From: an uncultured Prevotellaceae bacterium
GTDB taxonomy: Bacteria; Bacteroidota; Bacteroidia; Bacteroidales; Bacteroidaceae
Length of the DNA: 36,934 bases
Direction of reading: 5' to 3'
Assembly (NCBI GenBank): GCA_946185805.1
Contig: CAMHKU010000017.1
Span: forward strand, 1 to 36,934
Below are positions 23,744 to 30,969 of this stretch, in pieces. Numbering within the stretch: position 1 is the stretch's first letter; every line of letters begins with the position of its first letter. The translations under genes and the position numbers were made by a program. The notes beneath the pieces are model-generated. The model searched no databases. It was not told where the DNA came from and was given only the letters and a program-made list of their open reading frames with translations.

Positions 23744-26700
23744 TTAGATGTCGAAGCTGCCTCCCTTGTTATGGAACATGACAAAGATGGCTTCGAGCTT
23801 CTTCTGATAGTCCTCGCCTGTTTTCTGGTCTATTTCGTCGGCAATCTGGCTCAGCATCTGCAGGATGTAGAGCTGCATCTGGCAGTCGCGCTGGCTGTTG
23901 GCAAATCTGAGTCCGTCGAGCGAGCAATACCACTGCATATACTGGCTTGCCTTTGTCCACAGCTCGTCGACGAGGGCCTTGGCCTTGTCTTTCTGGCCTA
24001 TGGCGTTGTAGGCGCGTGCCATGTCAAGCGAGCCACTGGCAAAGTCGGCCGGCACGTTATACGTCGGCAGCTCCTTGTCGGCTAAGGCCAGCACCTGGGC
24101 GGCCTTGTCTTTCTGGCCTTCGTCAACCAGGTGGATGGCCAGCTGCGACAGCAGTCGGCGGTGGGTGTAGCACATACGCATGACGGTCTCGTCGAGGTAG
24201 ATACCCGGCTGCTTGACGTTGCCATACTTATAGCGCTTGGTCACGTTCTCGTAGGTCTTGTCGGTATCAAAGTCTTTCAGGCCGGTGTTTTTGGTGGTGA
24301 ACGGCGTGATACGGTTGGCCAGTCCTTCCTGTACGAAATTGTCGCCCAGGTTCATGTAATTCTCCTGGCCCACGGTGAGTGCCACGTAGATAGGCCGGCG
24401 CCAGTTACACTGGTCGATGATTTCGAGCATCATCAGGTCGCCCTTGTAGAGTGCACTCTTGCCCTTGAGCGAAATGACCATGCGGTCGGGTATGGAGTCG
24501 CTCTGCAGCATCATACCGCTCTGACGCACGGCTTCCTTGTCGATGGTCATATAGACGGTGTCGGTAGGAATGACGTGGAAGTCTTTATTCGTTGAGCGTA
24601 CCCAGTACTTCAGGATATTCTTCAGTTCGAAGGGCTCGTCGCCAAACTGCTTGCGAGCCTCCTCAGGCTGCTCGCGGTAGAGAGCGAGCACCTCTTGCTT
24701 GAGGCTCGGGTCTACCTGCACATATTCGTTGGTGCCGGCGCAGTATTCTATTCGCTCCCAGGTGATGGGCACCGACGGCGAGTCGTAGGCCGGGCGGCGC
24801 ATCTGGTCGATATACCAGTCAGTCTGCAGGTAAGAGAGGTTGCACACGCGGGCGTCGGTGCGGAATCCTTCAGTATCCTGGTTGTACCACAGGGGGAAGG
24901 TGTCGTTGTCGCCGTTGGTGAAGATGATGGGGTTGCCCTTGTCCTGCAGAGTCATGAGGTAGTTCTGACCGAAGTCGCGGCAGGTGTAGCGGCCCGAGCG
25001 GTCGTGGTCGTCCCAGGTCTGCGAGGCCATCTGCAGGGGCACCAGCAGTGCGGCCACACCTACCAAGGCAGCAACGGGCACGAGCTGCCTCTTCAGCTTC
25101 TGACAGATGAGGTCGTAGATGGCAGCCACGCCCATGCCGCACCAGATGGCGAAGGCATAGAACGAGCCGGCGTAGGCATAGTCGCGCTCACGGGGCTGCA
25201 CAGGCGTCTGGTTCAGATAGACGACAATGGCCAAGCCCGTCATGAAGAACAGGAAGAAGACGACCCAGAACTGCTGGATGCCCTTCTGCCCCTTGCGGAG
25301 CGACTGCCAGAAGAGTCCGAGGAGTCCGAGCAGCAGGGGCAGGCAGTAGAACACGTTGTGGCCCTTGTTCTGCTTCAGGTCGTCGGGCAGTTTCGACTGG
25401 TCGCCGAGGCGGGCATTGTCGATAAACGAGAATCCTGTCAGCCAGTTGCCGTGTTCCATCTCGCCATGGCCCTGGATGTCGTTCTGACGGCCGGCGAAGT
25501 TCCACATGAAGTAGCGCCAGTACATCCAGTTGCACTGGTAGGAAAGGAAGAACTTGATATTGTCCAGCTGCGACGGCACCTTCACCATGACGTTCTCGCC
25601 GCAGCGGTCGTAGGGCACCTCGGTACCTTCGATACCGCCCATCCATGACTCATAGTCCTTGGCATGGCCGGCGTCGTACATGCGGGGGAAGAGCATGTTC
25701 TGAGCATACTTATACTCATCCTTAGTGCGTACTACGAAGTAGGAGTCGGGCTCGTCGGGCGAGGCTTTCTCCTTACGCTGCCATACGGGCTTGCCGGTGG
25801 TCATCACGGGCTTACAGTAGCGGCCCTCGGTCTCCAGTGCCACCTGTGAGGTGTAGGCTTGTCCGTAGAACAGCGGGCGCTGGCCGTACTGGTCGCGTCC
25901 TAAGTAGTCGCCCAGGGTGAAGATGTCCTCGGGCGAGTTCTGGTCCATGGGCGGGTTGGCGTCGGAGCGGATGACGATGACGGCGTATGTAGAGTATCCA
26001 ATCATGAGCATGAGCATGCACAGCAGCACGGTGTTCTTCAGGCGCGGTGTGACCAGAGCTACACGCTTGGTCTCGCCACTGGGCAGATAGCGGCGGCTCA
26101 GGAGGAACCAGAGGGCGGCCAGCACTACGATGCCGATGACGACGGCCGACCAGCCGTAGCCATAGAAGGGCACACCGAGCAAGGCCACTGCCAAGGTGAA
26201 GGCAATGTTCTGGCGCTTCCAGTTGGCCTCGGAAGCATTTTGCGTTTCATAGATAGCCCAGATGACAGCCCCTGCCAGCAGCAGGATATAGACATAGAGT
26301 CCGGTGTTGAACGGCATGCCGAGCGTGTTGACAAACAGCAGTTCGAACCATCCGCCGACGGTGATGATGCCCGGCACGACGCCATAGAGCACCACGGCCA
26401 CCAGGGCAAACGACACCAGCAGGGCAATGAGCGACCCCTTGGCATTGGCATCGGGGAAGCGCTTGTAGTACCACACCAGCACGATGGCGGGCAGGCAGAG
26501 CAGGTTCAGCAGGTGGACACCGATGCTGAGGCCCGTCATATACATAATGAGCACCAGCCAGCGGTCGCTGTGAGGCTCGTCGGCATGGTCTTCCCACTTC
26601 AGTATCAGCCAAAACACCACGGCGGTGAATGCCGATGAATAGGCATACACCTCGCCCTCGACGGCCGAGAACCAGAAGGTGTCGCTGAAGGTGTAGATAA

Positions 26701-27085
26701 GGGCGCCCACCAGTCCGGAGGCTTCGATGGCAATGAGCTTAGCCGTCGAGAGTTCGTCCCAGCGGTCGATCAGCAGGCGCCGCGTCAGGTGCGTGATGGT
26801 CCAGAAGAGGAAGAGGATACACGTAGCCGATAGCAGGGCACTCATGATGTTTACCCAGTAGGCCACCTGTGTGGGGTCGCTGGCAAACTGTGAGAAGAGG
26901 TTGGCCGTGAGCATGAAGAAAGGTGCCCCCGGCGGGTGACCTACCTCCAGGCGATAGCCTGTAGTGATAAACTCCGGACAGTCCCAGAAGGAGGCTGTCG
27001 GTTCAATGGTGGAGCAGTACACGAAGGCCGCTATCAAAAACGTTAGCCAGCCGCAGATGTTGTCCACGATTCTAAACTGTTTCAT
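23744..27085 (-). CDS. DUF2723 (GT117, TMEM260-like) integral membrane protein
   Basis: 1113 residues. The N-terminal ~380 residues and a block at ~590-690 are strongly hydrophobic with about ten or more membrane helices. The N-terminal signature 'STIEPTASFWDCPEFITTGYRLEVGHPPGAPFF' (shown in part: FWDCPEF, GHPPGAP) is diagnostic of DUF2723. The family is classed with C-type glycosyltransferases and is related to animal TMEM260, a protein O-mannosyltransferase; lipid-linked sugar transfer to protein or glycan on the periplasmic side is the likely role, by homology. The C-terminal ~400 residues are soluble and partly helical, with a TPR-like end. It has its own predicted promoter (27130-27137) and leads a two-gene unit with the NodB deacetylase. 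Confidence 0.9.
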   Translation of the reverse strand: MKQFRIVDNICGWLTFLIAAFVYCSTIEPTASFWDCPEFITTGYRLEVGHPPGAPFFMLTANLFSQFASDPTQVAYWVNIMSALLSATCILFLFWTITHLTRRLLIDRWDELSTAKLIAIEASGLVGALIYTFSDTFWFSAVEGEVYAYSSAFTAVVFWLILKWEDHADEPHSDRWLVLIMYMTGLSIGVHLLNLLCLPAIVLVWYYKRFPDANAKGSLIALLVSFALVAVVLYGVVPGIITVGGWFELLFVNTLGMPFNTGLYVYILLLAGAVIWAIYETQNASEANWKRQNIAFTLAVALLGVPFYGYGWSAVVIGIVVLAALWFLLSRRYLPSGETKRVALVTPRLKNTVLLCMLMLMIGYSTYAVIVIRSDANPPMDQNSPEDIFTLGDYLGRDQYGQRPLFYGQAYTSQVALETEGRYCKPVMTTGKPVWQRKEKASPDEPDSYFVVRTKDEYKYAQNMLFPRMYDAGHAKDYESWMGGIEGTEVPYDRCGENVMVKVPSQLDNIKFFLSYQCNWMYWRYFMWNFAGRQNDIQGHGEMEHGNWLTGFSFIDNARLGDQSKLPDDLKQNKGHNVFYCLPLLLGLLGLFWQSLRKGQKGIQQFWVVFFLFFMTGLAIVVYLNQTPVQPRERDYAYAGSFYAFAIWCGMGVAAIYDLICQKLKRQLVPVAALVGVAALLVPLQMASQTWDDHDRSGRYTCRDFGQNYLMTLQDKGNPIIFTNGDNDTFPLWYNQDTEGFRTDARVCNLSYLQTDWYIDQMRRPAYDSPSVPITWERIEYCAGTNEYVQVDPSLKQEVLALYREQPEEARKQFGDEPFELKNILKYWVRSTNKDFHVIPTDTVYMTIDKEAVRQSGMMLQSDSIPDRMVISLKGKSALYKGDLMMLEIIDQCNWRRPIYVALTVGQENYMNLGDNFVQEGLANRITPFTTKNTGLKDFDTDKTYENVTKRYKYGNVKQPGIYLDETVMRMCYTHRRLLSQLAIHLVDEGQKDKAAQVLALADKELPTYNVPADFASGSLDMARAYNAIGQKDKAKALVDELWTKASQYMQWYCSLDGLRFANSQRDCQMQLYILQMLSQIADEIDQKTGEDYQKKLEAIFVMFHNKGGSFDI

Positions 27086-27129
27086 TTAACAAAGATATGT
27101 TTTTAACGTTAAAACTATTGTTTCGGATG

Positions 27130-27137
27130 CAAAGTTA
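27130..27137 (-). promoter_or_regulatory. Predicted -7 element of the DUF2723 operon
   Basis: TAACTTTG on the minus strand (27137-27130), about 45 bp upstream of the ATG. The -33 region is only T-rich (no clean TTTG at 19-21 bp), so it is a partial match. Confidence 0.5.
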
Positions 27138-27150
27138 CAAAAAACGTCAG

Positions 27151-27603
27151 TCAAATGAATAAACCCACGCCGTAAATTAAGATAATATAACGGACAATCT
27201 TACCCAAAGTGACAGCAGTGAAAGTGATAACGACGTTGGCACGCATCAGCCCAAGCAATATAGTTATAGCTGAGCCCAAGACCGGCAGAAAGGCGAAGAA
27301 CCCCATCCAAGCGCCGCGCCCGGCCATGAAACGCTCTGCCCGCGCCATGTCCTTTGGACTGACATGGAGGTATTTCTCAAACCACTCTACCCTACCCATC
27401 CGGCCAATGCCATAATTGACTGCCGACCCCAACACATTGCCCGCCGTACCGTAAATCATCAGTAGCCAGGGGTCCAAGCCTGTGGCCATCAAGCCCGTCA
27501 TGACAAGCTCACTGCTGAAGGGGAAGAAGCTGCCGGCCAGAAATGCTGCCACGAACATACCTGCATAGCCATAACTGGTCAGAATTTCAATGAAGGCATC
27601 CAT
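27151..27603 (-). CDS. YqaA-type DedA / SNARE-associated family membrane protein
   Basis: 150 residues with about four hydrophobic segments (roughly 12-32, 42-64, 95-117 and 125-148). 'GYAGMFVAAFLAGSFFPFSSELVMTG' (F-P-F-S-S-E signature) and 'GTAGNVLGSAVNYGIGR' match the YqaA branch of the DedA/SNARE_assoc family. DedA proteins act in the inner membrane; several are now linked to undecaprenyl-phosphate or phospholipid flipping, but the function of the YqaA branch is not settled. Its start overlaps the end of the upstream membrane-protein gene by 25 nt, so the two are translationally linked and belong to the purD transcription unit. Confidence 0.87.
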   Translation of the reverse strand: MDAFIEILTSYGYAGMFVAAFLAGSFFPFSSELVMTGLMATGLDPWLLMIYGTAGNVLGSAVNYGIGRMGRVEWFEKYLHVSPKDMARAERFMAGRGAWMGFFAFLPVLGSAITILLGLMRANVVITFTAVTLGKIVRYIILIYGVGLFI

Positions 27604-28550
27604 AAATTAAAGATGGTCAGAATGACAACAGCAGCAGTAATGACGTAAAACGCGATATTTGTGATGCGGGTATGAGTCAGCGAAAGGAAATGAGCTATCA
27701 GCGGCGACACATTGACAATCAAAAGGTGCATAAGCATGTCATAGTGCTGAGGCTGCAAAGCCAGAAGCGCGAGCGTTACTAATGTCATCAGGCTAAAACA
27801 GCCGTAGAGTTGCCTGACGCGGATGCTGTCATTATAACTACTACGCCAATAGTGGATGAAACCTGTCAGGGCAAAAGCTGCCACAAGGACATAAAGCGAC
27901 AATTCATTGATGGTGAGCAGTGAGTAATTATAGGGAAACTCAAAGTCGAGCAAGGACATGAAACGTTGCCCCAAATCTGTCAAGCCGCCTTGATATATAG
28001 CAAAAGGCAGAATAAACCAGTAAGGTGTTATAAGCCCTAACAGTGATGCAGCGAAGGTACGCCATGAGAGCGCCGTTAACAGGAAGTACATAACAAACCA
28101 TAACAAAGGCACATAGTATAGCACATAGGGAGTAACCACGCTGGCCAGAGCTATGCACAAAAAGGCATAAAACGTCCATCCTACGGCTGTCTTATCCTGG
28201 TAAGCGCGAAACAAGCATAAGCAAGTAGCAATAGAGCACAGCTGAACTATGGCTCCGGCCATGGAATCAAACAGGAAGCAGGCAGCGCAGGAGAGCGCAA
28301 TAAACGAGCACGACACCATACGGCTGTAGATTCGTATGAGGGCATTGCTGTTGTTGAGCTCAACCATGAGGTAGGCTGAGAGCAAGAAACACACCAACTG
28401 CACCCACGCGCCGCTCAGCAATGATGACAATGTAAAAGGCACTATGGGCAACAAGTATCCGCTTGCCATCCATATCGCTATAGCATAGATAGCCATGACA
28501 GGTAAAGCATACCTGCTTTCGGCCACCTTATTTTGGGTCCGTTTTATCAC
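27579..28550 (-). CDS. Polytopic membrane protein of unknown function
   Basis: 323 residues with about nine or ten hydrophobic helices across the full length and few charged residues. I do not recognise a named family with confidence; proteins like this are found between purD and yqaA-type genes in Bacteroidales. The start is GTG at 28550, with a stop codon two codons upstream; the only good alternative is the ATG at 28496 (residue 19), which would drop a basic N-terminus (IKRTQNK). The GTG lies in a heptamer array that fills the gap after purD, so repeat variation could change the start. It overlaps yqaA by 25 nt at the 3' end. Possible roles include transport or glycan assembly, but nothing in the sequence decides this. 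Confidence 0.75.
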   Translation of the reverse strand: MIKRTQNKVAESRYALPVMAIYAIAIWMASGYLLPIVPFTLSSLLSGAWVQLVCFLLSAYLMVELNNSNALIRIYSRMVSCSFIALSCAACFLFDSMAGAIVQLCSIATCLCLFRAYQDKTAVGWTFYAFLCIALASVVTPYVLYYVPLLWFVMYFLLTALSWRTFAASLLGLITPYWFILPFAIYQGGLTDLGQRFMSLLDFEFPYNYSLLTINELSLYVLVAAFALTGFIHYWRSSYNDSIRVRQLYGCFSLMTLVTLALLALQPQHYDMLMHLLIVNVSPLIAHFLSLTHTRITNIAFYVITAAVVILTIFNLWMPSLKF

Positions 28551-28592
28551 TTTTCACTATTCACTCTTCATTCTTCACTCTTCACTCTTCAA
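28544..28592. repeat. Heptamer array between purD and the membrane protein gene (7 units)
   Basis: Seven 7-mers: TTATCAC, TTTTCAC, TATTCAC, TCTTCAT, TCTTCAC, TCTTCAC, TCTTCAA. The first unit contains the GTG start codon of the minus-strand membrane protein gene, and the array ends ~10 bp from the purD stop. Confidence 0.9.
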
Positions 28593-28602
28593 TAGCAAAG
28601 CG

Positions 28603-29916
28603 TTACAAGTCAGCACCTATGTCGCGACGGAAATATTTGTCGGTAAACTGTATCTTCTGAGCCTCGGCAAACGACTTCTGCAGAGCCTCGGACTTGTCCT
28701 TGCCGTAGGATGACACAGCGATGACGCGCCCGCCGTTGGTCACTACCCGCCCGTCTTTCATGGCCGTGCCGGCATGGAAGACGACGGTGCTCACCGATTC
28801 TCCGGTGCTGCCCTCAACCTGGTCGAGACCCGTGATCTCGTAGCCTTTCTTGTAAGCCTCGGGATAGCCTCCGCTGACGAGCATGACACAGACGGCGGCC
28901 CGCTCGTCGAACTCGATGGCCCGCTCGTCGAGGTTGCCCGCGGCCACGCCCTCGAACAGGTCGACGATGTCGCTCTTCAGGCGCAGCATGACGCTCTCGG
29001 TTTCGGGGTCGCCCATGCGGCAGTTGTACTCTATCACCATTGGATTGCCACCGACATTGATCAGTCCGAAGAAGATAAAGCCCTTGTAGTCGATGCCCTC
29101 GGCGGCTAAGCCTTCAACGGTGGGACGGATGATGCGGTCTTCAACCTTCTGCATCCACTCCTTGGTGGCAAAGGGCACGGGCGACACACTGCCCATGCCG
29201 CCGGTGTTAAGGCCGGTGTCGTCCTCGCCAATGCGCTTATAGTCCTTGGCCTCGGGCAGAATCTTGTAATGCCGGCCGTCGGTGAGCACAAAGACAGAGC
29301 ACTCTATGCCGCTGAGGAATTCCTCGATGACCACACGGCTGGAGGCGCCGCCAAACATGCCGCCGAGCATTTCCTGCAACTCCTTCTTGGCTTCATCAAG
29401 GGTAGGCAGAATCAGCACGCCCTTGCCGGCACACAGGCCGTCGGCCTTCAGTACGTAGGGCGGCTGGAGGGTTTCTAAGAAGGCGAAACCTTCTTGCACA
29501 GTGGCGGGGGTAAAGGTTTCGTAGCGGGCGGTGGGTATGTTGTGGCGTTGCATGAAGCCCTTGGCAAAATCCTTGGAGCCCTCCAGCACAGCGCCGGCTT
29601 TCGACGGGCCGATGACGGGCACCTGGCTTGTGCGCGGGTCGCTTTTCAGGTCGTCGTAGATACCTTTTACCAACGGGTCTTCAGGACCTACGACTACCAT
29701 TTGAATTCCTTTGTCGACGACAAACTGCTTGATGGCCTCGAAATCGTCGGCTTTCATATTGACATTCTCAGTAATAGCAAAGCGACCAGAGTCGCCACAA
29801 TGGCATGTGCCGGCATTGCCGGGGGCTATAAAGAGTTGATCACATTTCGGACTTTGGGCAATCTTCCAAGCCAGGGCGTGCTCGCGGCCGCCGCTACCTA
29901 ATAGTAGAATCTTCAT
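28603..29916 (-). CDS. purD: Phosphoribosylamine--glycine ligase
   Basis: 437 residues from the ATG at 29916. The frame is open 38 codons further upstream, but '[19 protein letters not shown]' is the universal PurD N-terminus, and the likely promoter lies inside the upstream extension. The enzyme joins glycine to 5-phosphoribosylamine with ATP in step two of purine synthesis. Visible family features: 'GSGGREHA' (~7-14), 'VVGPEDPL', ATP-grasp lysine region '[14 protein letters not shown]', '[10 protein letters not shown]' and metal site '[12 protein letters not shown]'. It is full length and uninterrupted. It leads a minus-strand unit with a polytopic membrane protein and a YqaA-type protein. 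I saw no purine riboswitch in the ~135-bp upstream gap. Confidence 0.95.
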   Translation of the reverse strand: MKILLLGSGGREHALAWKIAQSPKCDQLFIAPGNAGTCHCGDSGRFAITENVNMKADDFEAIKQFVVDKGIQMVVVGPEDPLVKGIYDDLKSDPRTSQVPVIGPSKAGAVLEGSKDFAKGFMQRHNIPTARYETFTPATVQEGFAFLETLQPPYVLKADGLCAGKGVLILPTLDEAKKELQEMLGGMFGGASSRVVIEEFLSGIECSVFVLTDGRHYKILPEAKDYKRIGEDDTGLNTGGMGSVSPVPFATKEWMQKVEDRIIRPTVEGLAAEGIDYKGFIFFGLINVGGNPMVIEYNCRMGDPETESVMLRLKSDIVDLFEGVAAGNLDERAIEFDERAAVCVMLVSGGYPEAYKKGYEITGLDQVEGSTGESVSTVVFHAGTAMKDGRVVTNGGRVIAVSSYGKDKSEALQKSFAEAQKIQFTDKYFRRDIGADL

Positions 29917-29960
29917 TGATTTGTATCTGGTTTTTACTTTAACAAGCTGCTTTCGGGCGA

Positions 29961-29968
29961 CAAAGTTA
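29961..29968 (-). promoter_or_regulatory. Predicted -7 element of purD
   Basis: TAACTTTG (29968-29961 on the minus strand) lies ~45 bp upstream of the chosen ATG. No good -33 TTTG is seen at the expected distance. Confidence 0.5.
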
Positions 29969-30051
29969 CGAATAATAGAGAAGAAATCGCTGTTTTTAAC
30001 AATCTTTATTTGCCGTCGTGCCAAAATCATGCCAGGGGCGGGGGTATGAAG

Positions 30052-30930
30052 CTACCTGCCGATACGCAGCTCCGTAGGCCGGCGGCCGGTCTTGATTTTG
30101 AATTTTGCCGAGAAATAGTCTGGCGACTCGAAATTCAGACGGTAAGCTATCTCCTTGATACTCAAGTCGGTTGTCGATAGCAGTTCCTTGGCACGCTGCA
30201 ACCGGAGGTCCTGCTGATAAATGGCCGGCGAAATGCCTGTATACTCTTTGAACAGCTTACGGAAATTACTGTAGCTGACGCCCATCTCTTCGGCCACCTG
30301 CTGTATGGTAAGGTTGCTCTCTAAGGCTTCGCGTATGCGCAGCCGCGCACGGCTGATCATGTCGACATGGGCCTGGTTGCGGCTGAGTTGGATGTTGCGC
30401 TCCTTGGAGTACATCATACCTATGAGCAGATTGACGAGTCCCGCCATGAGCTGCTGCGAATAGGCGGCCTCCTCAAGGGCAGCATCATAGGCATTCTTGT
30501 AGAGTCTGACGATGGCATCGCTGAAGCCCACATGATAGATGGGCTTCTGAGGCGAGAGAAATCCTGCGCGCACACGGTCGTCCATGTTGTGGCCCTTGAA
30601 TCCTATCCAATAGCTTTTCCATCCCGTCTTGGAGTTAGGGTGGTAGGAATGCCACTCGCCGGGGAACAATAGGAAGAGGTCGCCCTCGCAGAGCCGGGCT
30701 TCGCGGATGGTACGACTGTGGAACGTACCTTCACCTTCGGTAATATACAGCAACTGGTACTCGTTGAGTTCACGGCCTTGGTCTAAGTTGAAGTAATAGC
30801 CGTCGGCATGTCCGCGGGTGGGATAGCTGTCGCCGGGGGCTATCTCTTCGTAGCCTACGGTGCTGACGGTAAGCCCCCAAAGTGCGTCGCGCTCGCTGGC
30901 AAGCATGTATTTGCTGATTTGTGTAGCCAT
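30052..30930 (-). CDS. AraC family transcriptional regulator
   Basis: 292 residues. The N-terminal half (~10-150) looks like an AraC-type cupin ('YYFNLDQGRELNEYQLLYITEGEGTF', 'EGDLFLLFPGEWHSYHP'). It is followed by a helical linker and two HTH motifs (~195-290), with 'LTIQQVAEEMGVSYSNFRKLFKEYTG' split across the first and the classic AraC end 'IKEIAYRLNFESPDYFSAKFKIKTGRRPTELR'. Cupin-AraC proteins usually bind a sugar or other small ligand and activate nearby catabolic genes. There is no receiver domain. It is third in a row with two tandem sensor kinases and lies 39 bp downstream of the second; that gap is nearly all a heptamer array. It may share or complement the kinases' signal, but a direct phosphorelay to it is not supported. 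Confidence 0.88.
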   Translation of the reverse strand: MATQISKYMLASERDALWGLTVSTVGYEEIAPGDSYPTRGHADGYYFNLDQGRELNEYQLLYITEGEGTFHSRTIREARLCEGDLFLLFPGEWHSYHPNSKTGWKSYWIGFKGHNMDDRVRAGFLSPQKPIYHVGFSDAIVRLYKNAYDAALEEAAYSQQLMAGLVNLLIGMMYSKERNIQLSRNQAHVDMISRARLRIREALESNLTIQQVAEEMGVSYSNFRKLFKEYTGISPAIYQQDLRLQRAKELLSTTDLSIKEIAYRLNFESPDYFSAKFKIKTGRRPTELRIGR

Positions 30931-30934
30931 TGGT

Positions 30935-30969
30935 CGGGTGTAGGATGTTAAGTGTTGAGTGTGGTGTGT
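30935..30969. repeat. Heptamer array between kinase and AraC gene (5 units)
   Basis: Units CGGGTGT, AGGATGT, TAAGTGT, TGAGTGT, GGTGTGT have a 7-bp period with a conserved TGT end. The array fills the gap and abuts the stop of the second kinase gene. Confidence 0.7.

Noticed and set aside
30001..30051. Riboswitch or terminator between the AraC gene and purD
   Set aside because: No stable hairpin with a T run and no purine- or THF-aptamer-like conserved core could be read in the gap.
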